Shown here: piece after piece, positions 44,173 through 55,940 of the stretch
Numbering within the stretch: the first letter of the stretch is position 1
Layout of the letters: each line of letters opens with the position of its first letter
NCBI GenBank assembly: GCA_030704615.1
Contig: CM060731.1
Coordinates: 71,776,756 to 71,840,755, forward strand
DNA from: Takakia lepidozioides
Taxonomy: Eukaryota > Streptophyta > Takakiopsida > Takakiales > Takakiaceae
Reading direction: 5' to 3'
DNA: 64,000 nucleotides
The notes under the pieces: generated by a model
The model's database searches: none
What the model was told of the DNA's origin: nothing
The model's input: the letters and a program-made list of their open reading frames with translations, nothing else
Made by a program: the position numbers and the translations under genes

Positions 44173-45454
44173 GAGCCAAGTCATCTAGGATTGTATAAGG
44201 AGCAGGCATTTTGGTTTCTCCCCGAGTAAGCGCATCAGCGTTGCTGTTTTCCTTCCCCTTCTTGTAAACAATGTCAAATTCAAAGCCCTGAAGAAGTAAA
44301 GACCATCTAGCAAGTCTGCCAGACAATTCTCGAGGAGTTTTAAGGGCTTTGAGAGGTAGATGTCTGTCTCCACGGTGAAATACAACCATGCAGGTACTGC
44401 CTGAAGTTTTTCACAAACCAAAATACGCCAACCCCTCTTTGTCAGAATACTAATAATTCTTTTCATGTTTATCAAGCCGCTAGATGCGTAGCAACACATG
44501 TTCTCTACCATCTCGTACTTGGTTGAGAATAGCAGAAACAGTCATGTCACTGGCATCTATCTGCAAAAGAAACGGGAGAGAGAAGTCTGGGAAAACCAGC
44601 ACTGGAGCAGTTGTGAGGCTATCTTCAGCACTTCAAAGGCCTTGGTTTCAGGTATGCCCCAGTGAAATCGAACATCCGTGCATAGTAGCCTGAACAAGGG
44701 ACCAACCATGTTAGCAAAATGGAGGATAAAACGTCTATAATAGGATGCAAGGCCAAGGAATGCACGATACAATGCTTATCACGTGGAACAGGGAAGTCCC
44801 ATTCTGCCAATTTTGCTAACATCAGGATTGACGCTGCCCCACAAGGATGTGGCCAAGAAATTTGAGCTCTGCCATGGAAATCGCATTTTTTTGGCTTTAA
44901 ACTTGAGACCCTACAGCTCTAAGATGACATAACAAACCGCTGCAAGTCATGAAGGTGAGAATCGAAAGTAGCAAGAATACATTAATGTCGTCAATGTATA
45001 CCAATGCACATTCCCATCTCAGATTGCCCAGGACGAGATCAATAAGTCTTTGGAAAGTTGCTATGGCATTGCAGAGTCCGAACGACATGGTCTCATATTG
45101 ATACATGCCATATCTGCATGTAAAAGTAGTCTTCTCTTTAGATGCTTCTGTTAGAGGGACTGCCAAAAGCCGAAGCTAGGTCAGTGAAGAGAAAATGTGG
45201 CACCACTAAGCTGATCTAGGGTCTCGTTAATCTTGGTAAAGGGTACACATCTTTCTTTATCTGGAATTGAGCCGTCTCAAAGTCAAACACAACCTGGTGG
45301 AACCCGTCCTTTTTGGCTACCAACACAATCGGGCTGCCCAAGGTGACACAGAGGGGCGGATGAACACCTGCATTCAACATTTTCTTAATCTCATCCTGGA
45401 CTACTGCCCTCTCACGGATAGATTCATGATAGGCATATTGCTTGACAGGATGCC
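44173..45454 (-). pseudogene. Split Ty3 pol (distal half): reverse transcriptase and RNase H
   Basis: Minus-strand fragments: QDEIKKMLNAGV and SPIVLVAKKDG (45400-45290), YGMYQYETMSFGLCNAIATF and CALVYIDDINVF (45110-44970), FLGLASYYRRFILHFANMVG (44755-44695) and an RNase H end with RELSGRLARWSLLLQGFEF and GKENSNADALTRGE (44330-44215). Several frameshifts. Its upstream half lies at 54357-55248, separated by copy B; after removing copy B and one target-site copy the frame reads through the join. It is cut at 44172 by the LTR of copy A. Confidence 0.85.
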
Positions 45455-46506
45455 TGTTAGAGGACTGTAGAGGACTTAGACACTTATACGGGATCTGTAG
45501 GGTACCCTTAATTTTTGCACAGACTGAGACAAACAGGAACCTTAGGGGTGACAGCAGCGCACTGTAGAGGGGGTTACAATAGCCCACACAGCCGACACGC
45601 AGTCACAGCCGACACACCACCCACACCACAAACACTCCCTAGCTCCCCGTCACAGTCGTCACATGCCCACACAGCCCGTCACAGTCGTCACAAGCCCCCA
45701 CATCCACAACATCCGTCACAGCCCACAGCCCGTCACAGTCGTCACAGGCCCACACAGCCCACACACTACCAGCCCGTCACAGTCCGCACAAGCAGCACAG
45801 CCCACACAAGCCAGTCACCCCTGCACAGCCACAAACAGCCAGTCACAGCCCGACACAGCCAAACACAGCCAGTCACCGCTTGACACAGCTGTCACGATAA
45901 TAGGGACCGAAGATGGACAGGGAACGACTGTGGGGACAACACCTGTGAAGGGAACATGTTAGTTCACATACGACGGTTAGAGAGGGAAACGGTTAGAACC
46001 GCGGATAGGAGGATAAAGGGAAAAACGGAGGATGAAGAAGGGATCATTATTCGGGGAGGACTTGGGAGTCAGGCGGGAGCGGAGATCGGAGAGCACGATG
46101 AAGGAGAAAAGAGGATTAGTAGATGCTTTTTATATGCAAAGCTATAGTGATATAGGAAAGAAGATAGAGACATAATGGCTTCGGCCTGATACCTGATAAA
46201 TCATAATCTGATACTTATACGATACAATCAACACTGTGTAGAGAGATCTGAGTGAAGCTGTGGATTGAATGGAGGAGTTAAGGAAACGCGATAAATTGAT
46301 GAAGCAACTGCTACTTAATTATCATGTAAGGTAGCTAAGATGAATGCGGAAAAGGAAACAAATAGGAACACCCCATGATACACTAGCTGTAGGTCATGAC
46401 TGATTGTTCTGCGCGGGCTGAGTACTTAGAGATTTCCAACTCTTCTATCTTGGAGTTTCCTCCGCCTCGGATAGCGAAGGGATGGGTGAGTAAAAGCCGC
46501 GCGACA
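45455..46506 (+). repeat. 5' LTR of copy B
   Basis: 1,052 bp, TGTTAGAGGACTG...GCCGCGCGACA, with TG/CA ends. A CACAGCC-rich array lies at about 45585-45890. The portion after it (45900-46500) is almost identical to the 3' LTR. It differs in array length and a few indels. Confidence 0.9.
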
Positions 46507-46528
46507 TTTGGCGACCATACTGGGGACC
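46507..46528 (+). other. Putative primer-binding site of copy B
   Basis: TTTGGCGACCATACTGGGGACC directly follows the 5' LTR. A TGGCGAC...GGGGAC motif at this position is common in plant Ty3 elements. Which tRNA it pairs with was not determined. Confidence 0.55.
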
Positions 46529-48066
46529 TGGGACATGAACACCCAATGTGACAGGCATCTGGTGGGATCATGGTGGTTGGACCATTAAAGAATTGGAAGT
46601 GAATCAAATTCCCTGTGGAAACGAAGGAAGAAAGATTGTCCCAAACAATTCTTTCAAAGGTTCTTGAATTGCCAGACGGATGTAAAGAAATATTCTTACG
46701 AGTGCATGATGCTGATCCAGAATGGGGTCTGGAGAAAGGATGATAAAGATTTATCAGGTAGCCTGTAGAGGAAGAGCACGTTGGTTACCAACATTAGTTT
46801 ATGTGATAGCGTTGCTATCCATTAAACGAGTAGAGTTTGAAGGCTGGGAAGAAGAAAGGTGAAGTTTATACTCATATGCATGAAGAGCTTGTACTGGTAA
46901 AGAATTGATTCCAAAGGATATTTTGTGGATCAAACTCACACCAAGACAACTTTTCAGACTTGTTTGCCATATGGTTATATGGTAACGGAGACTTCAAGTA
47001 ATAGCCAAGGTGCATTGAAGCTTGAAAGAAATCCAGGCATATACGAGAGATATTACAGAAGAGAGTTTTGGTTATTGCCACATAAAAGAAATGAAAGAAC
47101 ATGGACATGAGTGATGAAAGAGAAGCTAGACGACAAAGATATTCATCAAAAAGAGAAAGCTATCTGAAAGCTAATTATCCATATCTTTTGGAGAGAGGAA
47201 TAGACATAGGGGGATCATCTGGACCTCTCACAGCCATCAAGATCAAAAAGTGCATCACCATACCTATCGAAGACTAAAGTTGGATGCCACTCCTTCTGTT
47301 TCTTTGCAAGAAAGATTAAGAGAATTGGTACAGGAAGAAGATCAATCACGAGGTGAAAGATCTGAGGTACTCCTTGGATAAAAACTTGACAGAAATCTTT
47401 GATAGAGTTGCAGGACCAAAAAGCAGGAAACTCTTCCAGTTTCTGAAGCAGAAGATGAAGAAGGAGATGAGGATGTGGCAGAGCCAACGGAGAGTTCAGA
47501 CTCTCCAACACCCATTACAGTTGAGTTACATGAGTGAAGAAGAACCCAAGGGCAGAACTTTGAGGATGAAACAGCGAGAAGAATTGGAAGAGGAAGAATA
47601 TGAAGAGTAGACCAACAGCTGAGGTTGAGACTACAACCAGACATCCCAACCCGTTGGACCTGGATCAAGTGGAGCACTTAGATCACAGGCCAACGAAGGT
47701 GTCTGCTCAGGGGATCAGGCGGCTGCCTGGATCTGCTCTGGGGGGACAGGGAGTGTGGGAAGTAGTGCAACTGAAGCTGTGAATACTGTGAATATCGTGG
47801 GGCCCGAAGCAGGGAGTGCTCAAGGGCCCACTTTGTGGAAGATCCACCACAAAAACAACAGGTCCAGAAGGACCAGCACCAGCAAGGTGCCAGCACCTGT
47901 CATTGGGCAGAAGGTAGGGCCACAGATGGCGTTCAACCAACACGGGCAAAACCAACCCTTTCCAATATATTCCGAAAAGGGATCCGATGTACACATTTAG
48001 CCAATTTGAGGCACATTGTATAGTGAACAATGAGAATGGCGATGATGCCAAGATGAGACTGTTTCC
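46529..48066 (+). pseudogene. Gag-like region of copy B, degraded and cut by an assembly gap
   Basis: Plus-strand fragments suggest a gag gene with stops: a charged stretch near 47353-47610 and, just before the gap, YTFSQFEAHCIVNNENGDDA followed by KMRLFP, which resembles the start of plant Ty3 gag domains (FEAHC...KLRLFP). The reading is lost in the run of N. Confidence 0.5.
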
Positions 48067-48566
48067 NNNNNNNNNNNNNNNNNNNNNNNNNNNNNNNNNN
48101 NNNNNNNNNNNNNNNNNNNNNNNNNNNNNNNNNNNNNNNNNNNNNNNNNNNNNNNNNNNNNNNNNNNNNNNNNNNNNNNNNNNNNNNNNNNNNNNNNNNN
48201 NNNNNNNNNNNNNNNNNNNNNNNNNNNNNNNNNNNNNNNNNNNNNNNNNNNNNNNNNNNNNNNNNNNNNNNNNNNNNNNNNNNNNNNNNNNNNNNNNNNN
48301 NNNNNNNNNNNNNNNNNNNNNNNNNNNNNNNNNNNNNNNNNNNNNNNNNNNNNNNNNNNNNNNNNNNNNNNNNNNNNNNNNNNNNNNNNNNNNNNNNNNN
48401 NNNNNNNNNNNNNNNNNNNNNNNNNNNNNNNNNNNNNNNNNNNNNNNNNNNNNNNNNNNNNNNNNNNNNNNNNNNNNNNNNNNNNNNNNNNNNNNNNNNN
48501 NNNNNNNNNNNNNNNNNNNNNNNNNNNNNNNNNNNNNNNNNNNNNNNNNNNNNNNNNNNNNNNNNN
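48067..48566. other. Assembly gap (500 N)
   Basis: Exactly 500 unknown bases. The round length suggests a placeholder. The missing pol of copy B may lie here. Any frame drawn across it is meaningless. Confidence 0.99.
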
Positions 48567-48812
48567 TTGTCATACAAAAGATGTATGATAACAACAATGC
48601 CATGTACAAACCATAAACAAAGAAATGCTGGGAAGAGTCAGTGCAAATAAGTTGAAGGGGTACAGTGATCCATGACAAACCCCGGCAGCATGATTTGCAT
48701 GTTGAACCGCAAGAGCAGTCACGGGCTGCACAGTGTTACGAACGGAGTAAGAGTATGGAACACTTGTCGCTAGGCCCAGTATATATGACCGGGGTGGGCA
48801 AAACAAACGTGA

Positions 48813-49085
48813 CACAGCCTATCACAGCCCATCACGCGTGACACAGCCTATCACAGCCCATCACGCATGACACAGCCAACCACAGCCCAGCAAGGCGCAA
48901 CACAGCCTACCACAGCCCGTCACGACGTGACACAGCCAACCACAACCCAGCAAGGCGCAACACAGCCTATCACAACCTACCGCAGCGTGTCACAGCCTAT
49001 CACAGCTTACCACAGTGCAACACAGCCTATCACAGCGTAACACAGTATGACACAGCCTGTCACAGCTCAACACAGCCTACTAAAG
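48813..49085. repeat. CACAGCC array directly upstream of ORF3 in copy B
   Basis: About 30 copies of the word CACAGCC or close variants, as GACACAGCCTATCACAGCCCATCACGC-type units with 9-10 bp sub-periods. The same array is seen upstream of ORF3 in copy C (63838-64000, opposite strand). A TATATAT word lies at 48781, just before the array. Confidence 0.8.
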
Positions 49086-49105
49086 TTACACCATCCATAG
49101 AATCA

Positions 49106-52100
49106 GTGGCAAGTGGACACATAATAACTTCAGGAAAATGGATGACGGAAGAGGAAACGGAAATTACTTTAAAAATAGACACGTGGAGGTCAGGGTGCGA
49201 CACACAGCAGAGAATGAAGTGCAAGGACAGGTGTCAAAAAGAAAGAGGAAAAGAACGGCCGTCAAATGGGATGAAAGGCGGGCCCATTAATGAATACGGA
49301 AAAAGGGAAACAGAACGAACGGCAAGTACAGAAAAACTGAATTCATGTCGCATGTGTGATCCTAGTGGACTATCCAACAGGGAAAGTCCACTAAAGAAGA
49401 TAAAAGTTAAAATCCAGTCACAGCGGATACAGCCAATAGAAAACCAGAGAAATGATCAAGAAAATGGAGGGAAATTAAGCGCAAGAGGCGGCGTCGTTCT
49501 GAGTAACGGGCGTCTCGACAGGACAGGCCATAAATGCTATAACTTGGAAACTATGGAGGAACTAACAGACTATACGCTCGCAATATTACTTACGCAATGG
49601 CAGAGACACGAAACGAAAGAGCAGAGCTTTTCTCTTGAACAATGCTTGCAAGCCCCGCAGGCTTACAAGAGATTACCCATAGCTTTCTGCGGCAACCATA
49701 CGTTTCTGCTTTGTGCACTACAGGCATTCCTGCAGTTGTTACAGCCAAAGCAGTTCTGTGAGTCTAAGATGAAGAGAGTGAGAGGAATGGAGGAAATCAG
49801 GGTGAAGAGCACCACAATTCTGCAGAAACAAACGATGGCTACCCCACAGGCGATAAAGATACTGAAGGAGCTGAGATTGGAAGGATTGCAAAGCATGGAT
49901 TGGACACTACACCATAGACAGTACATGTTACAATTTTTGCAGAACTTTGAGCCAAAGACAGGAACAACAACGGTGAAGGGAGTTGAATTAATGATTACCC
50001 CTATACCTCCAGCAATTGTTTCGATTGCCAGCAGGTCATGTGTATGTGGAGGAACACAGGGAAAGACTGCAAATAGGGGATTTATTCCAAGAAGGGAGTT
50101 TCTTTAAAACTCAGGGTTATGCTTGTACCAAAGCTGTGTACCCAGGGTTAAAAGACATAGGCCAAGTATTGAACGTTCTGATTGCCCTGAAACAGAACCA
50201 ACAATATTTGAGCAGATCCTTCACAGAGGAAATCCTCAAAGGCTTGAAGGGACAAGAGGTACAATGGGCGGACATAATGTACAACGCACTGGTAGAGGAG
50301 ATGAAAAGATTACAAGGTACTACCGCAAAATCTCCTATCATAGTGTCTGGCCCAATCATTGCTCAAATAATCCTTAGTTCTGGCATACTTAATGCACAAG
50401 AAAGGAAGGAAATGGGAGTGTTTGAGCCAGAAACAACTGCAATGGAAGAGCAAGGCTCTTCACACAGTGAGGGTGGACTAGCAGCACAACCCGAGACTAA
50501 GAGGCAGAGAAGGGGAAAGACTGTAGTGGCGGATCCACTGGCTTCACGGATTCCGCATGATAATGTTTCCCAAGCTCATGACCAGGAAGGGGCACAGCAG
50601 CACAAAAGAATGTTATTACTGGAAGCAGGACCTTCAGAGAGGGAGGAAGAAGTTACTTCTGCATCACAACCAACACAGCCACTTGAACGACTTGTCACAA
50701 GGTCACAAGTTATCCATGCAGCTCAACCCGAAATAATTGATTTGGAAAGTGAAGGGATAGAGATTCCAACTACAGAGCAGATAGTGGCAGAAATAGAGAA
50801 AGGGGACCTTCTCTATGAATATTCTGGTCTGGTAAAGGAGACAGAAATCCCAGAGGTGCAACAGTTGCCCAAGGGAAATCCTGAGGTGCATATAATGCAC
50901 ACACCTGTGTTGGAGGTACCACAGGCGGAAGGTCATGACACTGTAACACCAGTCATAGATGAAGTAGTTCAGGAAGAAAATCCGGTGGGACAATGGCCTG
51001 AATGGTTAGTGAGACATCATACTGTTGAAGATCGGGAGGAACAGCAGCAACCTCACCATGATGACCCTCAACAGGCAATGCTGATGAGTTCCATAGGCAG
51101 GACACTTAATTTGTTGGGGACTTATGTCAAATCCCATGTTCCAATTACCCAATTGACAGCCTTGAAAGAAGAACTCAGGAAGGAGTTTGAGGCTCGACTT
51201 GCCACTGATGTGCAAACAAGGTCGATGAAGAGGTCACTCTCAAGATGAAGCAGGACTTGGCCAATACAGAAATGGCTTTGCAATTGGCCAAGCAACAATT
51301 GATTGAGGCAGGCCTCGCGCAAGACCAGTTGCACGAAGCACATAAGCAACAGCTATATCAAACGCAGGTGCAGCATGAAAGCAAGTTGCAAGAACTGAAT
51401 GCACTACATACGGAGTTGCAGACAGTGCATAACAGGATGGCGATACAATGCGCTACATTTACAACTATGCTTGACCAATCAACAAAAGAAATAAACAGTC
51501 AAGCGGAAAAATGTACGAAGGCAGAAGAAGAGAATGTGGAGCACATGAAGCTCATTGTCGATATGAAGAATACAATCTGTCGCAATGAAGATACTTTCAA
51601 GCAATACAGGCAGATGGAAGCTGAGCAAGAGAAATACATCGTGGAGTTGCAACAAACCATCGTGGCCAATAGAAATGAAATCGCGGTCAGTAACAAGGCT
51701 TCGAAGGAAGCCAATAATCTACTTGCTGCCTATGCGCAATTGGTTGAGCCACAGGCGAAGCGCATGGAGGCTTTACAACAGCAGTTGGAATTGTACAAGC
51801 TAAGAGAGAGCAAACTCTCAGGGGAACCACAAGCAGCTTGGTGGATAACAGCCTTATGCAGGTCTGGTTAGCACAAGGGCCAGTAGAGGGCAAAAGCCCA
51901 CGGAAGCTCACCCAAAGCGAGATGAATGAGCTCAGACTGCAGGTGCAGAACATTGCCACAACTACTATAGACAATGTCTATAGTAGGATAGCAGAGTTAC
52001 AAGAGGATGTAGACGGACTCCAGACTCAAGTGGAAGACCTCACTTCAAACATCGACCAAAGAGTCTATATCCCTCAGGAACAGCTAATGGCTTCTTATTT

Positions 52101-53316
52101 GCAAGCCAGAACTCTGGCTTTTCAGTCTTCACAGGAGGTGCAGGAGATGCCAATGGTACAGGAACCAGTACCACCACCACCACAACAAGTCAGTGTACCA
52201 GTAGCTGAACCTGTGGTTACTACAACCACACCACAGCCACCACAGCTGGAGGTATGGGGCAATGCAGCTTTTAACCCACCTAAAACTCCAGCTGCCAGGG
52301 AGTACAGTAGGGCTATGATTATGCCCTTCAACCAAATTCCCATCATGTTGGATTTGGCTTGGAAAGAATTTAGTCCTCCGCAGTCATTCGCACATTACTA
52401 CCAAATCATGCGTATTTGGCTGCCAGTGGCAACCAGGACTAAAGTTCTTCCAAACAATCGACATATTGAAGATCATCACTTTGCACAATACTGGCACGAG
52501 GCAGGTACCATGTTGAGGGAATTGGTTGCTTTCCAGGTTGTACATGGACTCATTTATACCAAGACCAAGGAGATAGCAAGTATTGTCATGGGGTGCGGGC
52601 TATACTACGCTGCTTGTTTTCTGATACGTTACCACATAGAGCAACAAAAGATGCAAGCACGCTTTCAAAGTTACTCCAGTGGAGATCATTGGGTATTACC
52701 TTCGGTGCCACCTCATATGTACCTATATGACCCAAAAGTTATGATACAGAAGGATTCTCAAATTCGTTCATGGTTTCAAGCAGCCTGCAACAATTTGTCA
52801 ACACAGAAATTCGGACTTGATGACATTTTCTATAAGGGACATATCGCATGGAAATACTTGCACGTTGCACCAGTAATTGGTACCCCACTCATCTGGACAG
52901 ACAAGGAGCTCAGTGTCTACACCAATTTTGCTGTTCAACGGTTACACCAGGTTGTAAAATGCAAACTTCCAGACATGGTAGGACAGCATTGTATGCCCCA
53001 GATGATTCCACAAAAAGTTCGAAAATTAAAACACCTGAGAGGCGATGAGGATTCTGATACAACTGTTTCTTCACAAAATTCTTTTGACATGGGAGAAGAC
53101 TATGCAATTCAGATGGAAGAGAAGAAACAAAGGGGATCTCCTATGCCGGAAAGATTACCTCGATATCAACCTCCAGAAGGCCTCACTTATCCAGGTAGTG
53201 ATCAACCATCTCCATCAACCAGAGACAGACCTCGGGCTCGTACACACAGCCCACCACGAAACTCTCAACGTCAACAAGGTGCTCACTCACAAAGGTTTGC
53301 TACTCGGAAACAGTAA
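49106..53316 (+). CDS. ORF3 of copy B: unknown large coiled-coil protein in the env position
   Basis: The gene covers about 1,400 codons (about 1,255 if it starts at the Met at 49553, MEELTDYTLAILLTQW) and has three one-base frame breaks, near 50000, 51200 and 51830. In order: a basic, polar N-terminal part; a domain with FCGNHTFLLCALQAFLQLL and TLHHRQYMLQFLQNF; a basic, NLS-like KRQRRGK segment near 50505; an acidic Glu-rich linker; a long coiled coil (51245-51815, heptads rich in Gln, Glu, Leu); a conserved block (LVDNSLMQVWLAQGPVEGK); a Pro-rich stretch (52160-52240); a conserved C-terminal domain (52290-53030) with MIMPFNQIPIMLDLAWKEF and IVMGCGLYYAACF; and a Ser/Arg tail (TRDRPRARTHSPPRN). 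I see no RT, integrase, signal peptide or clear transmembrane segment and do not recognise the family. It ends about 20 bp before the polypurine tract. Confidence 0.75.
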
Positions 53317-53337
53317 ACCGTGAGGACACGGCTTTTT

Positions 53338-53350
53338 GAGGGGGAAGGGG
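53338..53350 (+). other. Polypurine tract of copy B
   Basis: GAGGGGGAAGGGG, then TAA and the 3' LTR start TGTTAGAGG. It would prime plus-strand DNA synthesis. Confidence 0.8.
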
Positions 53351-53353
53351 TAA

Positions 53354-54356
53354 TGTTAGAGGACTGTAGGGGACTTAGACACTTATACGGGATCTGTAGG
53401 GTACCCTTAATTTTTGCACAGACTGAGACAAACAGGAACCTTAGGGGTGACAGCAGCGCACTGTAGAGGGGGGTTACATAGCCCACACAGCCGACACAGC
53501 AGTCACAGCCCACACAGCCAACACAGCCCGTCACAGTCGTCACAGCCCACACAGCCGTCACAGCCCACACAGCCCGTCACAGTCGTCACAGCCCACACAG
53601 CCGTCACAGCCCACACAGCCCGTCACAGTCGTCACAGCAGACACAGCCCACACAGCCAGTCACAGCCCAGCACAGCCACACAGCCAGTCACAGCCCGACA
53701 CAGCCAAACACAGCCAGTCACCGCTTGACACAGCTGTCACGATAATAGGGAACGAAGAGTAGGACAGGGAACGACTGTGGGGAACAACACCTGTGAAGGG
53801 AACATGTTAGTTCACATACGACGGTTAGAGAGGGAAACGGTTAGAACCGCGGATAGGAGGATAAAGGGAAAAACGGAGGATGAAGAAGGGGATTATTATT
53901 CGGGGAGGACTTGGGAGTCAGGCGGGAGCGGAGATCGGAGAGCACGATGAAGGAGAAAAGAGGATTAGTAGATGCTTGTTATATGCAAAGCTATAGTGAT
54001 ATAGGAAAGAAGAATAGAGACATAATGGCTTCGGCCTGATACCTGATAAATCATAATCTGATACTTATACGATACAATCACACTGTGTAGAGAGATCTGA
54101 GTGAAGCTGTGGATTGAATGGAGGAGTTAAGGAAACCGATAAATTGATGAAGCAAACTGATACTTAATTATCAATGGTAAGGTAGCTAAGATGAATGCGG
54201 AAAAGGAAACAAATAGGAAACACCCCCATGATACACTAGCTGTAGGTCATGACTGATTGTTCTGCGCGGGCTGAGTACTTAGAGATTTCCAACTCTTCTA
54301 TCTTGGAGTTTCCGCCTCGGATAGCGAAGGGATGGGTGAGTAAAAGCCGCGCGACA
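53354..54356 (+). repeat. 3' LTR of copy B
   Basis: 1,003 bp with TGTTAG...CGACA ends. Its array (53478-53735) is a regular run of CACACAGCC and GTCACAGTCGTCACAGCC units. Followed by the target duplicate ATGCC. Confidence 0.92.
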
Positions 54357-55248
54357 ATGCCCATCAATGATAATCTCATGTTTCAAAACACTGGTTCTAC
54401 CAAGATCATGAGACCCTCGACTGAATACAGACAAGTTTCTACGGATCAAAGCATGCAATTTGGCCAGCTGACCCTTGGTTATATCACCCACCTGGATTTC
54501 GGCCAGCACTTGGGCAAAGTGCTCCTCTTGCTCTGAGGTGAGAATAGTGTCGTCACTGACTGCAGCAATGTTGGTCATGGCAACAAGGCTGTCCACAGGG
54601 CTATCTATAAGACCAATGTCATGAAAATTGAGAGCAGCCTCTACAGATTGAATCGTAGTCAAGGGCAAGGCAGTGAGACGAGCCATAACCTGACCCTTCT
54701 TGATTTTGACCATCATACGCTCAGGATTAGCAAGGAGTAATTTAATTTCTCCTCTGTACCCTCTGTCCAAAACCCCAGAAGCCACCAAACAGTGTTTCTG
54801 CAAGGACAACTTCTTCCAGCCTTCGATTTCCATATACATGTCCTTAGGACAAATAAAAGCCAGGCTAGTGGGAGCCAAGATTTGGGACATTGCCGGCAAA
54901 TCAATATCATAAGGAGCTCTCAAAAGTACTGAATTGCTGGAAACAGGAAGAGGGGCTCCAGTTTTCTTACCTGGTTCAGGCAAATGCCATTGGAGGAGGG
55001 TAGTGGTTGAGTCACTATTGAAATTAAAGAATCTGGTCCAGTTGTATGAATTACCAGCACTTTGGCGAACCTCTTGAGCAACCGCCTTCATTTGAATAAG
55101 ATGTCGAGTGGAACTTCCAGCCATGATAGGAACAGAGTTCAGATTGACAGTGTGTCTGGTACCATTGCCATTGCTCAAGGTCATGACATTAGTGTGTAGG
55201 TTGATTTCTGCCCTGGCTTCCCTCATCCAATCCAAGCCAATCAGAAAT
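54357..55248 (-). pseudogene. Split Ty3 pol (proximal half): protease end, dUTPase-like domain, RT start
   Basis: The minus-strand frame (55235 downward) begins with a protease tail (LDWMREARAEINLHTNV). It continues with a segment that has dUTPase features: APYDIDLPAM, then SGVLDRGYRGEIKLLLANP (the GVID-x2-Y-x-GEI motif carrying the catalytic Asp) and IKKGQVMARLTALPL. The RT connector follows (HALIRRNLSVFSRGSHDLG, LKHEIIIDGH) and is broken by copy B at 54356. At 55249 the same gene is interrupted by CACTA element 2. The frame is open throughout, so this half was intact at insertion. dUTPase in pol would keep uracil out of the element's DNA. Confidence 0.8.
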
Positions 55249-55259
55249 CACTATAGGAA

Positions 55260-55940
55260 AAGGGGGGCCTTTGCGACGCCCGCGCCACGCCGCCGCGTCG
55301 GGAAAACGCCCTTTTCGGGCACGCGGGAGGCGCAAAATTTGCGACGCCCGGCCGTCGCCCTGCAGTCGCAAGGGCGTCGCTAAAATGATGTCGCAAAAAT
55401 GCGACGTATGGGGGTTGCGAGCCCCCACCCCAACTCCGCGACTGCCGGACGTCGGTTTTTCAGGCCGTCCGCGCCGATGGCAGGAGCCTCTTCGAGCGAC
55501 GTCTCGCCGTTGCGGCCCTCCAGCTGACGGCGTTGGTGGGGGCGCCGGCACGGCGTCGCATCCCTTTTTTTTTATTCTAACCTGCCCGGGAGTCAGCCGG
55601 GTGGTACGCCAAGCAACGCCCGTGCGTCGCTGCAAACGACTATTGGGCGTGGCACAAAACAGCAGGAGTCGGTCTCCGCCACGCCCGGGCGTGGGTTGTT
55701 GCGACGCTCAGGCATCACTTTTGTTTTAAATTTAAGAAAAAAAAAAACGTGGCGCAGGCAGGGTGGCGGTCTTCGCGACGCCCATCGCGGCTTGCGACCC
55801 CTGGACTAAAAAACACGTCGCAGGGGGTGTCGGGCGTTGCCGCCCGCAAATGGGGTTTGCCACGCCCGACCGTCGCTGCTTGCGACCCCCGCCCAAAAAA
55901 CACGTTGCCATTGGCGACGAACTGCAGTCGCGAGGGGGGT
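55260..55940. repeat. GC-rich subterminal repeats of CACTA 2
   Basis: Many copies of GCGACGCCCG and its reverse CGGGCGTCGC, for example near 55273, 55341, 55612 and 55777, mixed with GGGTCGCAA-type words. They match the repeats at the edge of CACTA 1. Open frames across them are composition artefacts. Confidence 0.75.

Larger units (their letters stand above)
45455..54356 (+). mobile_element. LTR retroelement copy B, nearly complete, nested in an antisense Ty3 pol
   Basis: 5' LTR 45455-46506, primer-binding motif from 46507, gag remnant to 48066, a 500-N gap, a CACAGCC array, ORF3 (49106-53316), polypurine tract 53338-53350 and 3' LTR 53354-54356. The 5-bp target duplication ATGCC flanks it (45450-45454 and 54357-54361). 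The two LTRs are nearly identical outside their repeat arrays, so the insertion is young. No pol is visible; it could be deleted or hidden in the gap, whose real size is unknown. Confidence 0.9.

Noticed and set aside
43300-45900. CACAGCC arrays as a possible CRISPR array
   Set aside because: Units are 7-18 bp without unique spacers, lie inside eukaryotic LTRs and have no cas genes nearby.
45455-46506. Solo LTR
   Set aside because: A primer-binding motif follows, and the matching 3' LTR with the same target duplication is at 53354-54356, so it is the 5' LTR of copy B.
47707-48678. Long open frames running through the 500-N gap
   Set aside because: Unknown bases cannot contain stops; these frames are artefacts.
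51245-51871. Coiled-coil stretch as a myosin or kinesin tail
   Set aside because: No motor domain, and the sequence is shared only with the other retroelement copies here.
55260-55940. Gly/Arg/Pro-rich open frames in the GC-rich block
   Set aside because: Composition-driven frames over subterminal repeats, with no conserved residues.
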